Source: Symbiodinium sp. CCMP2592 (lineage: Eukaryota > Sar > Dinophyceae > Suessiales > Symbiodiniaceae). Taken from it: 64,000 nucleotides of DNA. Shown here one piece after another: positions 13,264-21,693 of the stretch; position 1 is the stretch's first letter, and each line of letters opens with the position of its first letter. The notes under the pieces were generated by a model, which was given only the letters and a program-made list of their open reading frames with translations, was not told the DNA's origin and did no database searches. The DNA lies in assembly GCA_905221615.1 (NCBI GenBank), contig CAJNDT010003369.1, forward strand, positions 124,001-188,000. Reading direction: 5' to 3'. The position numbers and the translations under genes were made by a program.

Positions 13264-13284
13264 CCGTGGCCATTTTGGCGATAG
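13264..13284 (+). promoter_or_regulatory. Dinoflagellate spliced-leader-like sequence in A1
   Basis: CCGTGGCCATTTTGGCGATAG, preceded by T, matches the 22-base dinoflagellate spliced leader (consensus CCGTAGCCATTTTGGCTCAAG after one variable base) at 18 of 22 positions, including an 11-base exact run. In dinoflagellates this leader is added to mRNA 5' ends by trans-splicing, and reverse-transcribed copies of mRNAs are known to leave leader relics in the genome. Here it lies inside the terminal repeat and 70 bases before the ATG of ORF1. Confidence 0.6.
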
Positions 13285-13353
13285 CCGATCGGGCCATACC
13301 GAAAAATAAGTTCGGCGTGGGTGAGGAACAGGATAGATCCCTCCAGTGCAGCA

Positions 13354-14937
13354 ATGTCGTTCCCTCCCGCCGGCTTCGCTCAAGGTCGGCAGATGGCGGC
13401 CCCGGTGGCTCCCCAGTTCGGGTTGCCTCGCCGGCTTGGTCAGCCTGAGTCTCCGGGAAACTGGGGATTCTATACTCCAGGCGAGGCAGAGGCTCCCGAG
13501 AATCCCGCGGCTCCAGCTGCCGCATCCGGCGATTGGGGCTCCGGAGGCTGGGGTCGCGACGATCGTCGTGGACGTCGCGACCGCGGGGCTCCTGCTGCTC
13601 ACAACCCCTTCGCTGTTCAGCGGCCTGAGTTCGTTCGCCAGCTCGTGGTCGAGGAAGAGGACGAGACACAGAACTCGCTCCTCGTCATCGACGACCGCGA
13701 CGACCGGGTGATCTCCCCGTTCCAGAACTGGCTGGCCGAGGAGATCATCTCGAATGCCGCCAGCTCGATCAATGTGCTGACGGAACGGGACTCGGTCATG
13801 CCCCCGAACTCGGGCTACCATTGTTCGCTGTTCGCGAACTATACGCTCGATGGCATCAAGGCAGTTCTGCTCTTTTCGATGTCTTCGAGAACAGGGGGAC
13901 CATGTGCTCAGTGGGACTCCTACGCGAGTCGGGCTCTATCGCACCCGGCTTTCCAGCCCTTCACTTGGCCGGTGATGTTCGATACCTCGGCCACCTATGT
14001 GGATGTGAAGGTCTTCAATGGAAACGAGGTCCTGTTCCATTGGGTCTTCAGGGGCTACCGCTCGGACTCGGATCTTTCTGTCCAGCAGCAGTTCTGTGAC
14101 GAGGTGTTGATCCGGTCAGCCAACGAAGGATGGTTCCGACCCTCGATCGTCATCTCGGTCTTCGTTGGATGGAAGGTCTCCGTGACCTCGTTGGAGGTTG
14201 GAGCCCGAGTCTACACGATCGGCCCGAGAGGAGCAGTGATGGCGAGCGACCATGCCATGAGCACTTGCGAGCTCAGGGTGACAGAACGCTCGTCCCGAGA
14301 AGGCTATGGGAACGACGCCGATCGTGTTGAGTTCCGGTTCCGGGACGCCAATAACCGGATCGACCTCAAGTGCGGGAGGACTTCGGTGCCTGGCACGTGG
14401 CTCACAGTCAGCCACATCTCGGGCCCCGCTCTGATCAGCACGATCCAGGCCTGTCGGAGCCAGCGTGCTCGCGTGGAAGGTCCAGACCACATCCAGCAGT
14501 TCGCTCAGCTGTCTGCGGTGATCGCCCCCTGGTACCACAGTGCGTTCGCCAACGAACAGGAGCAAGTGGGGACTGCGACAGACGAGTTCCCGATGGATCA
14601 TGGGAACTTCCACGTACGGGCTAGATCTAAGCTCAGGGTCTGCCCACTGGAGTTCGTCCGGCAGGAGGCGCTCGCCCACCGGTCGCACGATGAGAGCAAC
14701 GCCGTTCGAGCTCGGAATGGCCCCCCGGCTCTCATGGAAGAGGCGGCTCGGCAGGCGGTTCAGCAACTGGGCTCCTCGGTCACTTCGGCGCTCACCAACA
14801 TGCCCACCTCGGCTCAGCAGGTGTTCGACCAGAAGGTGAGCACTGTTCCGGTGCCGGAGGAGGGCCAGCTCGGCCAGGAGCAGATTGCCGAGGAGGTCGT
14901 CACCGATGCCCGCGATCGCATGAGGGCCGACATGTGA
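13354..14937 (+). CDS. ORF1, unrecognised element protein
   Basis: An open frame of 527 codons from the ATG at 13354; the frame is open a further 11 codons upstream, but that stretch has no ATG. I do not recognise a family. The N-terminal 100 residues are low-complexity, rich in Pro, Ala and Gly, with a Gly/Trp/Arg-rich patch near residues 59-78 and an acidic cluster near 100-118, so this part is probably disordered. The remaining 400 residues look folded, with mixed hydrophobic strands and no membrane segment or catalytic signature I can name. It ends at a TGA (14935-14937), after which the same frame stays open to 15162. As the first gene of a retroelement it could be a structural or RNA-binding protein, but ORF3 is the better Gag candidate. 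Function unknown. Confidence 0.75.
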   Translation: MSFPPAGFAQGRQMAAPVAPQFGLPRRLGQPESPGNWGFYTPGEAEAPENPAAPAAASGDWGSGGWGRDDRRGRRDRGAPAAHNPFAVQRPEFVRQLVVEEEDETQNSLLVIDDRDDRVISPFQNWLAEEIISNAASSINVLTERDSVMPPNSGYHCSLFANYTLDGIKAVLLFSMSSRTGGPCAQWDSYASRALSHPAFQPFTWPVMFDTSATYVDVKVFNGNEVLFHWVFRGYRSDSDLSVQQQFCDEVLIRSANEGWFRPSIVISVFVGWKVSVTSLEVGARVYTIGPRGAVMASDHAMSTCELRVTERSSREGYGNDADRVEFRFRDANNRIDLKCGRTSVPGTWLTVSHISGPALISTIQACRSQRARVEGPDHIQQFAQLSAVIAPWYHSAFANEQEQVGTATDEFPMDHGNFHVRARSKLRVCPLEFVRQEALAHRSHDESNAVRARNGPPALMEEAARQAVQQLGSSVTSALTNMPTSAQQVFDQKVSTVPVPEEGQLGQEQIAEEVVTDARDRMRADM

Positions 14938-15162
14938 TTCTCGCGCACGTCGGCTGCGATCACGCCTCAGGTGTTCACCAACGTACTCCAGCACCGTGAG
15001 CAGGCGGAGTACGAGCGGATCAGCACGGTCAGGGTGGAGGAGACGGGCCAAGAGATCACGGCTTCCCCCTCCACTACGACCACGGTGCCGAAGGCGTTCG
15101 CCCCAGCTTACCCGCCGGCCAGATCGTCGACGGGGCCCTACACGATGGACAATTCGGATTAG
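14938..15162 (+). pseudogene. In-frame continuation of ORF1 after TGA
   Basis: The same frame as ORF1 runs on for 74 codons to a TAG at 15160. The composition is protein-like (VFTNVLQHREQAEYERIS, then a Thr/Pro-rich tail). This suggests that the TGA at 14935 is a recent substitution or is read through. There is no ATG near the start, so it is unlikely to be an independent gene. Confidence 0.5.
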
Positions 15163-15275
15163 TTGTCGATCGAGGCCTAGGTGATGGTCGGTTTTTGTGC
15201 ACGCTCCTAAGAGAGTGGTGCGCCGCACGACCGAAGCCTCCTGGCGGATCAGCCGGGCTCTTCCGCGGAACAAAC

Positions 15276-17255
15276 ATGCCGAGCGATCCTCTCGGCGCGC
15301 TAGATCCCAGCGCATGTTCTGCCGGAAGTGAGATTGATCAATACCTGTCTCAGGCACGGCGCTCGGTTACCATTAGCAGGCACGTGCGATCGTTCGTGCA
15401 GCTGCTCAGGCCCAGCATGGATAGGTCCGTTCGGAAGATCCTATCCCTCCCCCTGTTCGGGGATGAATTTTGCCAATGGTTGGTGGATCTTCGGATGGCT
15501 CAGTTCGAGAAGCTCACGGCTGTTTCGGACGGGACGATCGCTGAGTGTGTGCAAGCGTTCGTTGATCTTGTCCCTGCCCTCGAGGAACTCCACACGCCAG
15601 ATCGGCGGAAGAACGAGGAGGAGCTCGGCGGGTGGGTTCCGTCGATCGAGCTGTTGTTTGTGCTGGTTCGTAGCACGGCAGCAGCGGGCTGGGCTGATCT
15701 GGCCACTGATCTGGGATTCGGCTTGGCTGAAGCTCCGGTCGTCTTCGGGCGATCGCCACTGAAGTCGAAGGGAACTGGCAAGGAGCCTCCTATGCCATTG
15801 CCGCTCGCCAAGAGGCCGCGGGCGATCGAGCCGAGGCCTGAAGATCCGCAGGCATCGCTCAAAACCCGTGAGCTCGGCGAGGCCCGAAAGTGGGGCATGA
15901 GGCTGAAAGCGATCGTGGAGAGGTGTGGCGAGCACGCCGCGATCGCGGGCAACCCGAAGCCGGGATCACCCCTGTCTCAGGATGAGATGAATGCGTTGAG
16001 GTTGATCGTCTTCGAGAGTGGCGGTTTCCGCACCATCCAACAGTGCGTTCGTCACTGGGAGAGGATTGAGACTTGGGCGAAGTCGCAGAACCTAGCGGTG
16101 ATCCCGCTGACTACCGACGTGCTCGTCAAGTACCTCTTAGATCTCTCCGATCGAGGTTGCGGCCCCACCGTGATACCTTCGGTACGTGGGGCGGTCAAAT
16201 GGATCTGCAAGCGGATCGGCTTGTCGTTGCCCGACCTTCTCGATCCCCGGATCATGGCCCTGCAGAAGAAGGTCTATGGCGATCGCGGGAAAGAGACGAG
16301 GGAAGCGGTTCCCATCCCTTTGATCTTGGTGGCGGCGCTCGAGCGGTTCGTGTGCGCTCGTTTTAAGTCGAGCCAATTCCCCATGGCGTTCTTCGCATGG
16401 TGGGTCCTCGTGATGATCTACTCGTCCCTCAGGTTCGACGACGCGCTCCACGTCGTGCCCGAGGCTCTCGCCCTGAAGGACGAGGCTCTCTATGGGGTGG
16501 TTTGGCAGACTAAGGTCGAGCGACAAAAGAAGGGAACGCGGTTCGCGGCGGCCAGAGTCTCCGTCTCCGGATCCGACTGGATGGAAGACGGATGGCACGC
16601 AGCTGCGTTCGAAATGGACGATCGCGACTACTTCATGAAAGAGCTCGAATCGGCTGAGCGATTCGCCGATCGGCCTGCCAGCTACCAACGGAGCATCCTG
16701 TGGCTGCGGTACGTGCTCACTACTGCAGCTCCGGACGATCTGAAGCGCGGGCACATCTCGCCCGAGCGGCTCAAGGAGCTCCTGAAGATCGTGCCGGAGA
16801 TCACCTGGCACTCCTGCCGAGTCACGCTGCTCTCGGCGGCGGTCCAGGCGCAGGAGCCCGATAAAGAGATCGGGCTCCAAGCGAACTGGAAGGATCCGAG
16901 CCAGCTGGTCCTGAAGTACGCTCGGAGCCGCAAAGAGATCTCGATCGAGATGGTCAAGCGGCTCACGAAGAGGATAGCATCCGACTGGAAATCTCCACCG
17001 GAGTTCGAGGCCGACGATACCAATCTGGTCGACTTCGGTGATCTCGCTCTGACCTATGTCACTAAGGCTAGATCGGCTGCGGGGTCCTCAAAGGATCTGA
17101 GTCTTAAATATCATGCCATGTATATCGATGGTACGGGCACGGAGCGAACGCTCTGCGGCCGGTACGCGATCACCGAGTGCGAGGATCTCGGCGAGATTCC
17201 GCCGAGTACTCAGATGTGCTCGTTGTGTTCCGGTAAGATCTTTACGGAGCCGTGA
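15276..17255 (+). CDS. ORF2, tyrosine recombinase
   Basis: 659 residues from the ATG at 15276; the open frame reaches back to 15195 without another ATG. The central part (about residues 235-320) has the helical core-binding pattern of phage-integrase-type recombinases. The catalytic domain shows every expected residue: Arg386 in SSLRFDDALHV, Lys413 in WQTKVERQKKG, His512 and Arg515 in WHSCRVTLL, Trp538 in ANWKD, and the nucleophile Tyr548 in VLKYARSR. It would cut and rejoin DNA through a 3'-phosphotyrosine bond and so insert the circular DNA copy. The N-terminal 200 residues are unassigned. The C-terminus has Cys627, Cys635, Cys648 and Cys651, a possible zinc site. In most described DIRS/Ngaro elements the recombinase follows RT-RNase H; here it precedes Gag and RT. 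Confidence 0.93.
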   Translation: MPSDPLGALDPSACSAGSEIDQYLSQARRSVTISRHVRSFVQLLRPSMDRSVRKILSLPLFGDEFCQWLVDLRMAQFEKLTAVSDGTIAECVQAFVDLVPALEELHTPDRRKNEEELGGWVPSIELLFVLVRSTAAAGWADLATDLGFGLAEAPVVFGRSPLKSKGTGKEPPMPLPLAKRPRAIEPRPEDPQASLKTRELGEARKWGMRLKAIVERCGEHAAIAGNPKPGSPLSQDEMNALRLIVFESGGFRTIQQCVRHWERIETWAKSQNLAVIPLTTDVLVKYLLDLSDRGCGPTVIPSVRGAVKWICKRIGLSLPDLLDPRIMALQKKVYGDRGKETREAVPIPLILVAALERFVCARFKSSQFPMAFFAWWVLVMIYSSLRFDDALHVVPEALALKDEALYGVVWQTKVERQKKGTRFAAARVSVSGSDWMEDGWHAAAFEMDDRDYFMKELESAERFADRPASYQRSILWLRYVLTTAAPDDLKRGHISPERLKELLKIVPEITWHSCRVTLLSAAVQAQEPDKEIGLQANWKDPSQLVLKYARSRKEISIEMVKRLTKRIASDWKSPPEFEADDTNLVDFGDLALTYVTKARSAAGSSKDLSLKYHAMYIDGTGTERTLCGRYAITECEDLGEIPPSTQMCSLCSGKIFTEP

Positions 17256-17342
17256 ACACAGCTGTTTGCTGTCATGATGGCCACTCGTGCCGAGCCTCTC
17301 CCTGACCGTAGCTTTTCTTTTCAGACAGCTCGTTAGGCAGCC
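17256..17342 (+). promoter_or_regulatory. Spacer with splice-acceptor-like tract before ORF3
   Basis: The 87-base spacer contains a pyrimidine tract followed by CAG (GCTTTTCTTTTCAG, 17311-17324), 18 bases before the ATG of ORF3. This resembles a 3' splice site and could accept a trans-spliced leader to make a separate Gag-Pol mRNA. That role is inference. Confidence 0.35.
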
Positions 17343-18605
17343 ATGGTCGATCGCACCGCATACGCGAATGAGGCGGCGACCCCGAAGCTGAACCTGCGCC
17401 AGATCTTCGGGAGACAGGGGCTAGATCCAGCCCTCTGCAGACTCTCGGCCGACAAAGGTCTCCTCACGGTCGAGATGTTCGCAATGCTGGGGCAGGATCT
17501 CACCTCGGCGAAGTCGACAATCCGCCGGCTGTGGCAAGATGACTTGACCCCGCTCGGGGCTGATGCGGCGGCACAGGAGCTCTCCGTGATGTCCTTGGCA
17601 GCGGTGTGGCAAGCTGCTCAAGCGCTGCAAACGCAGTACGCCTCTCGGCGAGCTCGTATGGAGGAAGACCCGAACAAGATCCCGGAGCTCTCCCAAGAGG
17701 ACCATGCGGAGTTTCGCGATCGCTTTGTGAGGGTTCACCCCGACGTCATCCTGATCGACGCCAAGGAGCCGCATAAGAAGTTCGTCGAACGGCTGTCCCG
17801 AGATTTCCTGATCCATGGGATAGTTCCATTCTACGAGCCGGCCGAGATCAGGACCCGCTCGGATGTTATAGTGGTCAAGTCTGGACTTTCTCGGAACGCC
17901 GAAGATCTTCTGTCCATCTCTAAGGCTGATCAACCCGAGCCGGTCACCGATGTCACGACTCTGTTCAACCGTCTGCATGCTTTCTTCATGGCGCTCGAAT
18001 ACCTCAACATTTGCGCGTTCTCACGCGCCGAGGGCCCACTGAAGTACTTGCAGGAATTGGAGCAGTTCCGCTCGGAATGTCCTGGCTTGCCATTCCTCAT
18101 GGCGGCGGACCGAGCTATCCGGAAGAAGATCTTTCGCCTGCTGTCTGAACAGAGGGCGACGTACATCTCGTTCTCGCAGGCCCTTGTCGAGGTGCTCACC
18201 AACCACAAATATTTGTGGAATGATGCTCGCACTTCAGCGACTCTCTCGAAGATGGAACAGAACCGCCAGCAGCTCGCGACTAACCCTGATCAGGTCAAGG
18301 AGGATGAAGTTCCTCCTCCTCCTCCTCCCCACACCCCGTTCAAAAGGCCTCGGGGCGGAGGGAAGAAGAAGAAGCGACTGCAGACTCCTTCGAAGGACGA
18401 TCCGCCGAAGAAGGTCGTTAAGGAGGATCCCAACAAGAAGCTCAAGCGGGACAATCGGATCCCAGAGAAGGAGTGGAAGCTCATTGCCGATGCGGCTAAG
18501 AAGGTGCAGGGCGCTCGCCGGTGCCACTACTTCAACTCCTCGCTCGGGGCGACAATTGTCGTTTCAAGCACCTGTGCATGGTCTGTGGGGAGCCGCATGC
18601 CATGA
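17343..18605 (+). CDS. ORF3, Gag-like protein with broken zinc finger
   Basis: 420 residues from the ATG at 17343. Residues 1-310 are mostly helical and soluble (for example around 205-290), as expected of a capsid-like region. They are followed by a run of six prolines (324-329), a Lys/Arg-rich stretch (333-370) suited to binding nucleic acid, and the start of a zinc finger (Cys394-His395). The last 18 residues are out of character: just downstream, the frame of ORF4 encodes Cys-x3-His (CRFKH) and a second Cys-x2-Cys pair with histidines (CMVCGEPH), which would complete a zinc-binding nucleocapsid-like tail. The simplest reading is that ORF3 is the Gag part of a Gag-Pol frame broken near 18546-18550. 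No sequence family is named with certainty. Confidence 0.7.
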   Translation: MVDRTAYANEAATPKLNLRQIFGRQGLDPALCRLSADKGLLTVEMFAMLGQDLTSAKSTIRRLWQDDLTPLGADAAAQELSVMSLAAVWQAAQALQTQYASRRARMEEDPNKIPELSQEDHAEFRDRFVRVHPDVILIDAKEPHKKFVERLSRDFLIHGIVPFYEPAEIRTRSDVIVVKSGLSRNAEDLLSISKADQPEPVTDVTTLFNRLHAFFMALEYLNICAFSRAEGPLKYLQELEQFRSECPGLPFLMAADRAIRKKIFRLLSEQRATYISFSQALVEVLTNHKYLWNDARTSATLSKMEQNRQQLATNPDQVKEDEVPPPPPPHTPFKRPRGGGKKKKRLQTPSKDDPPKKVVKEDPNKKLKRDNRIPEKEWKLIADAAKKVQGARRCHYFNSSLGATIVVSSTCAWSVGSRMP

Positions 18606-18619
18606 TCGGCAACCACTGA
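18543..18619 (+). other. Frame break and TGA between ORF3 and ORF4
   Basis: Near 18546-18550 the coding signal passes from the ORF3 frame to the ORF4 frame, equivalent to a -1 step or the loss of one base. From 18551 the ORF4 frame encodes zinc-finger residues up to a TGA at 18617-18619, then stays open to 21460. No classical slippery heptamer is seen, so decay is more likely than programmed frameshifting. Confidence 0.7.
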
Positions 18620-21460
18620 TCGGTTCCCAGCGAATCTGATAGTGCTCCTCACCTTACCCTGTCCGGCGCGCGTGGGGGCTGCGATCTGGAATCCCGCGCT
18701 CAAGATCTCCTGAAAAAGCGAGCTCCGCTTCTGCGTGAGGAGATCCTCGACTTGGCTACAGAGCTCCCTGTTCAGGGTCAGCATAAGGCTGCCGACGAAC
18801 GAGGCGGGGCTTTCTTCGCGGGAGCCTATCGCCATGGAGGCATCACAAGACTGCGATCGTCCTGTCACTCATGTCCGTGGTCGATCAAGGCGATCACCAC
18901 GTACATCGCTCAGCAGGCTCCTGAGGCGCTCTTCACGTCGTTCGCCGTCCTCTACGATCAGGAGGCCGAACCTCACCGTGACTCGGGCAATGAGCCGATC
19001 CCGAACATTGTCTTCAAGCTCGGGTCGTTTGAAGGAGGCGGGCTCTGGATCGAAGACCCGCTCGGGCCCGATGTGAGAGAAATCGACGGACGCTCCATCC
19101 CCGGTTTCAACACCGACTTCGTCGACAATAAGATCCTCTTCAACGCTAAGGAAGCTCTGCACGCGACTCTGCCCTGGATCGGAACTCGGGTGGTCCTCGC
19201 CGTGTACTCAGTGCAGGGGGTCGATCGGATCCCTGCCGACGAGTTCGAGCAACTCCTTCAGTTGGGCTTCAAGCCGGCGCTGGTGAAAACAGGTGATGAC
19301 GTGGATCAGTCCTGGCAAACTCTCACTTTTGCGCTCGAGACCCCGGACTCCGATCGGAAGCGGCCCCATGGCGCCCCGGTCAAAGCCGCGGAACATCGTC
19401 AACGATCGGCCGGCAAGAAGGCCGTCGCCGCGGGTTACCAGATGAAGAAGTCTGTCGTGGCTCCGCTGATCGGCACGGAGATGCACCCGGGTGAAGCGAT
19501 CGCTTTCGCCTTGGAAGCTACGCACCCGTTCACAAAGGACGCGGATATCGACCCAGACCTCCTTGATGTTCTGGAGCAAATTGTTCGTGATCCTGCTCAA
19601 GTGCGCGATCGTCGAGCCTCTCTTCTGCAGCATTGGGAACGGCGAGCTCAGGATCTGCTCCCGTCCTCTGACTCCTTGCTCAAGCAGATACCAGATCGGC
19701 ATTTGCGCCGTCTTCTTCGCGGCGGCCCAGACGATCGTCCACTGGAAATGGGTCAGTTCTTCCACGTCGCCCTTTGGCGGGAGCTCATGAATGAGGCCAA
19801 ATGCAGTGACACTGACCTGGTAGATCAGATCATGGCGGGCATGCCGATCGTCGGCGATATTGCCTCCTCCCACCGATGGAAGCCCGATCGCAAACCTCAT
19901 GCGGAGCATCTCTCGGTTGATGCCCTTCGCTCGAGGGCCTGGGAATTTCGATCGAAGGTGTTAGGCGCGATTCGGAAATCTCCGATCACCGAGCACTCTC
20001 CCAAGGTCTGGGAAGGGACCATGGAAGATGTTCGAGAAGGGTCGGCGATCGGTCCCTTCTTCGACGAGGCCGAAGTCTCGGAGTTCGTCGGCGATGATCG
20101 TTGGATCCCTACTCAGCGCTTTGAAGTGGTTCAAAAGAACAAAGTCAGGGGAGTTGACAGTGCTACCTCAAATGGGATCAACATGGCGACGATCGTCACC
20201 GAGAAGCTCGAACTCCCCTCGACGGACGCGAACGTGGCGGTGATCAAGTGGCTGCGCTCGCGGCTGCCGAAGTCCCCGCTACGTGGTTGGGTCCTGGACG
20301 AGCGGCGAGCCTATCGGCAGGTGCCGATCTCCCCGGCCCATCGCAAGTGGAGTGTGGTCGCTCTGAAGGATCCGGCCACGGGAAAGGTGGCGTTCTTCGC
20401 GATGGTCGGCCACTCCTTCGGCTTGGTCTCGGCCGTCTATAACTACAACCGCCGCTCGGCTGCGATTACCGACATTCTAAGGCGCGTGTTCATCGTGGCC
20501 GGTTTCAATTTCTATGACGACAAGTACGGCTTCGAGCCGGAGGCCACGGCAGACAGTGCGTTCGCGCTGGCCGAGAAGGTCCATTGGTGGCTCGGGGCCC
20601 GGTTCGATCAGCAGAAGCTCCAGCTCTGCTCGGATCCCACGATCCTGGGCGTGACCTATGACCTCGATCAGTACTTGCTCAAGATCAAGAAGTCCAGGAA
20701 GCAGGAGCTCTTCGACGAGATCTCGTCGATCCTGGAACACGAAGAGATGTCTCCCGGCCAAGCCGGGAAGCTCAGAGGAAAGCTGATGTTCGGCGCTTCG
20801 CAGCTCTGGGGGAAGATCGGCCGAGCCTTCCTGAGATCTCTGTCGGAGAGGCAATACTCCCGGAAGACGGTCAGTACGAGCCTATCGCCTGCTCTCCTCT
20901 ACTCCCTCTACAAGTGGCGGACGCTCGTGATGCATGGGCCTCCGAGGCCTATCCCCAGTTCGGGGCCGCGGAAGTCCGACGTGGTGATTTTCACGGATGG
21001 ATCGGCGCCGAGCTCGAACCCCAAGGATCCCTCTTCTGAGATGATTGGAGGAGTGATGTTCACTAGGGACGATCAGCCTAGGCAATTCGCCTCGGGGGTG
21101 TCACGGCAGATCATGTCGAGGTGGTTCCCCCGGAAAACCCAAATTTGCATGATCGAACTTTTGGCCGCGGTCGCTGCGATACAGACTTTCAGGGAAGAGA
21201 TCCGTGGAAAGCTGGTCCTCCTCTTTATCGATTCCGAGCCTGTAGAGGCAGCTTTGATCAAAGGCTACTCTGCAAAAGAGGACGTCTGCGAGCTCGTAGG
21301 AATTTTCTGGGAGCTTGTTCTGGAGCTTAGGTGCTCTGTTTATATCGATCGGGTACCGACCGATTCGAACCCGGCGGATAATCCCTCTCGTGGTGATGTC
21401 GCTACAGGTCTGATGTGTGGTTGGATCACTGTCCTCTCGGACTTTCCGAAAGGAGTTTGA
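18620..21460 (+). CDS. ORF4, oxygenase-like domain + reverse transcriptase + RNase H
   Basis: 946 codons open after the TGA at 18617; residues here are counted from the TTG at 18752. The first in-frame ATG is at residue 231, inside the protein, so it was almost certainly translated as a continuation of ORF3. Residues 65-155 resemble a 2-oxoglutarate/Fe(II) dioxygenase: His75-x-Asp77 (EPHRDSGN), the GGGLWIED strand, distal His137 and Arg146 (LHATLPWIGTRVVLAVYS). Reverse transcriptase follows: Asp516 in VLDERRAYRQVPI, Asp589-Asp590 in NFYDDKYG, and the LGVTYD segment near 632. RNase H has Asp749 (FTDGSA), Glu802 (IELLAAV), Asp827 (FIDSEP) and Asp876 (SNPADNPSRG). The RT and RNase H patterns, especially ADNPSR, fit DIRS/Ngaro-type elements. 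The protein would copy element RNA to DNA. The oxygenase substrate is unknown. Confidence 0.9.
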   Translation, partial: SVPSESDSAPHLTLSGARGGCDLESRAQDLLKKRAPLLREEILDLATELPVQGQHKAADERGGAFFAGAYRHGGITRLRSSCHSCPWSIKAITTYIAQQAPEALFTSFAVLYDQEAEPHRDSGNEPIPNIVFKLGSFEGGGLWIEDPLGPDVREIDGRSIPGFNTDFVDNKILFNAKEALHATLPWIGTRVVLAVYSVQGVDRIPADEFEQLLQLGFKPALVKTGDDVDQSWQTLTFALETPDSDRKRPHGAPVKAAEHRQRSAGKKAVAAGYQMKKSVVAPLIGTEMHPGEAIAFALEATHPFTKDADIDPDLLDVLEQIVRDPAQVRDRRASLLQHWERRAQDLLPSSDSLLKQIPDRHLRRLLRGGPDDRPLEMGQFFHVALWRELMNEAKCSDTDLVDQIMAGMPIVGDIASSHRWKPDRKPHAEHLSVDALRSRAWEFRSKVLGAIRKSPITEHSPKVWEGTMEDVREGSAIGPFFDEAEVSEFVGDDRWIPTQRFEVVQKNKVRGVDSATSNGINMATIVTEKLELPSTDANVAVIKWLRSRLPKSPLRGWVLDERRAYRQVPISPAHRKWSVVALKDPATGKVAFFAMVGHSFGLVSAVYNYNRRSAAITDILRRVFIVAGFNFYDDKYGFEPEATADSAFALAEKVHWWLGARFDQQKLQLCSDPTILGVTYDLDQYLLKIKKSRKQELFDEISSILEHEEMSPGQAGKLRGKLMFGASQLWGKIGRAFLRSLSERQYSRKTVSTSLSPALLYSLYKWRTLVMHGPPRPIPSSGPRKSDVVIFTDGSAPSSNPKDPSSEMIGGVMFTRDDQPRQFASGVSRQIMSRWFPRKTQICMIELLAAVAAIQTFREEIRGKLVLLFIDSEPVEAALIKGYSAKEDVCELVGIFWELVLELRCSVYIDRVPTDSNPADNPSRGDVATGLMCGWITVLSDFPKGV

Positions 21461-21472
21461 GGGCCTGGGAAT

Positions 21473-21693
21473 ATCGCTTGTCTGATGTGTCCGATCGGAT
21501 GATGTTGCGGTCTGTGGTGAATGCCATGGCGCACCCCTCGGCGATCGGGGGTCCGATCGGACTTGTGAAGATCAAGTGAAATTTTGATGATCCGACTGTG
21601 GCCGACTCCCACGTTGCGGTCGCATGAAAAAGGTGCGATCGCCGATAGTCTGTTCAGTGAGGGCACCGAACGTCTGCGATCGTAGTAACTGGT
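21473..21693 (+). repeat. Split direct repeat B1
   Basis: 221 bp, 12 bases after the stop of ORF4; differs from B2 at two positions (A/G near 21626 and 21670). It contains the palindrome TCCGATCGGA twice (21490-21499 and within 21551-21562) and joins A2 directly. Confidence 0.93.

Larger units (their letters stand above)
13187..13307 (+). repeat. Split direct repeat A1 (left terminus)
   Basis: 121 bp, identical to A2 at 21694-21814. The two bases before it (GT, 13185-13186) also match the end of B (GGT), which fits recombinase-mediated joining at a short identity. It contains a terminal inverted repeat and a spliced-leader-like sequence. Confidence 0.93.

Noticed and set aside
14116-15357. 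413-codon frame on the minus strand across the end of ORF1
   Set aside because: It is Arg- and His-rich, lies opposite ORF1 and the start of ORF2, and is a shadow of the GC-rich codons of the + strand.
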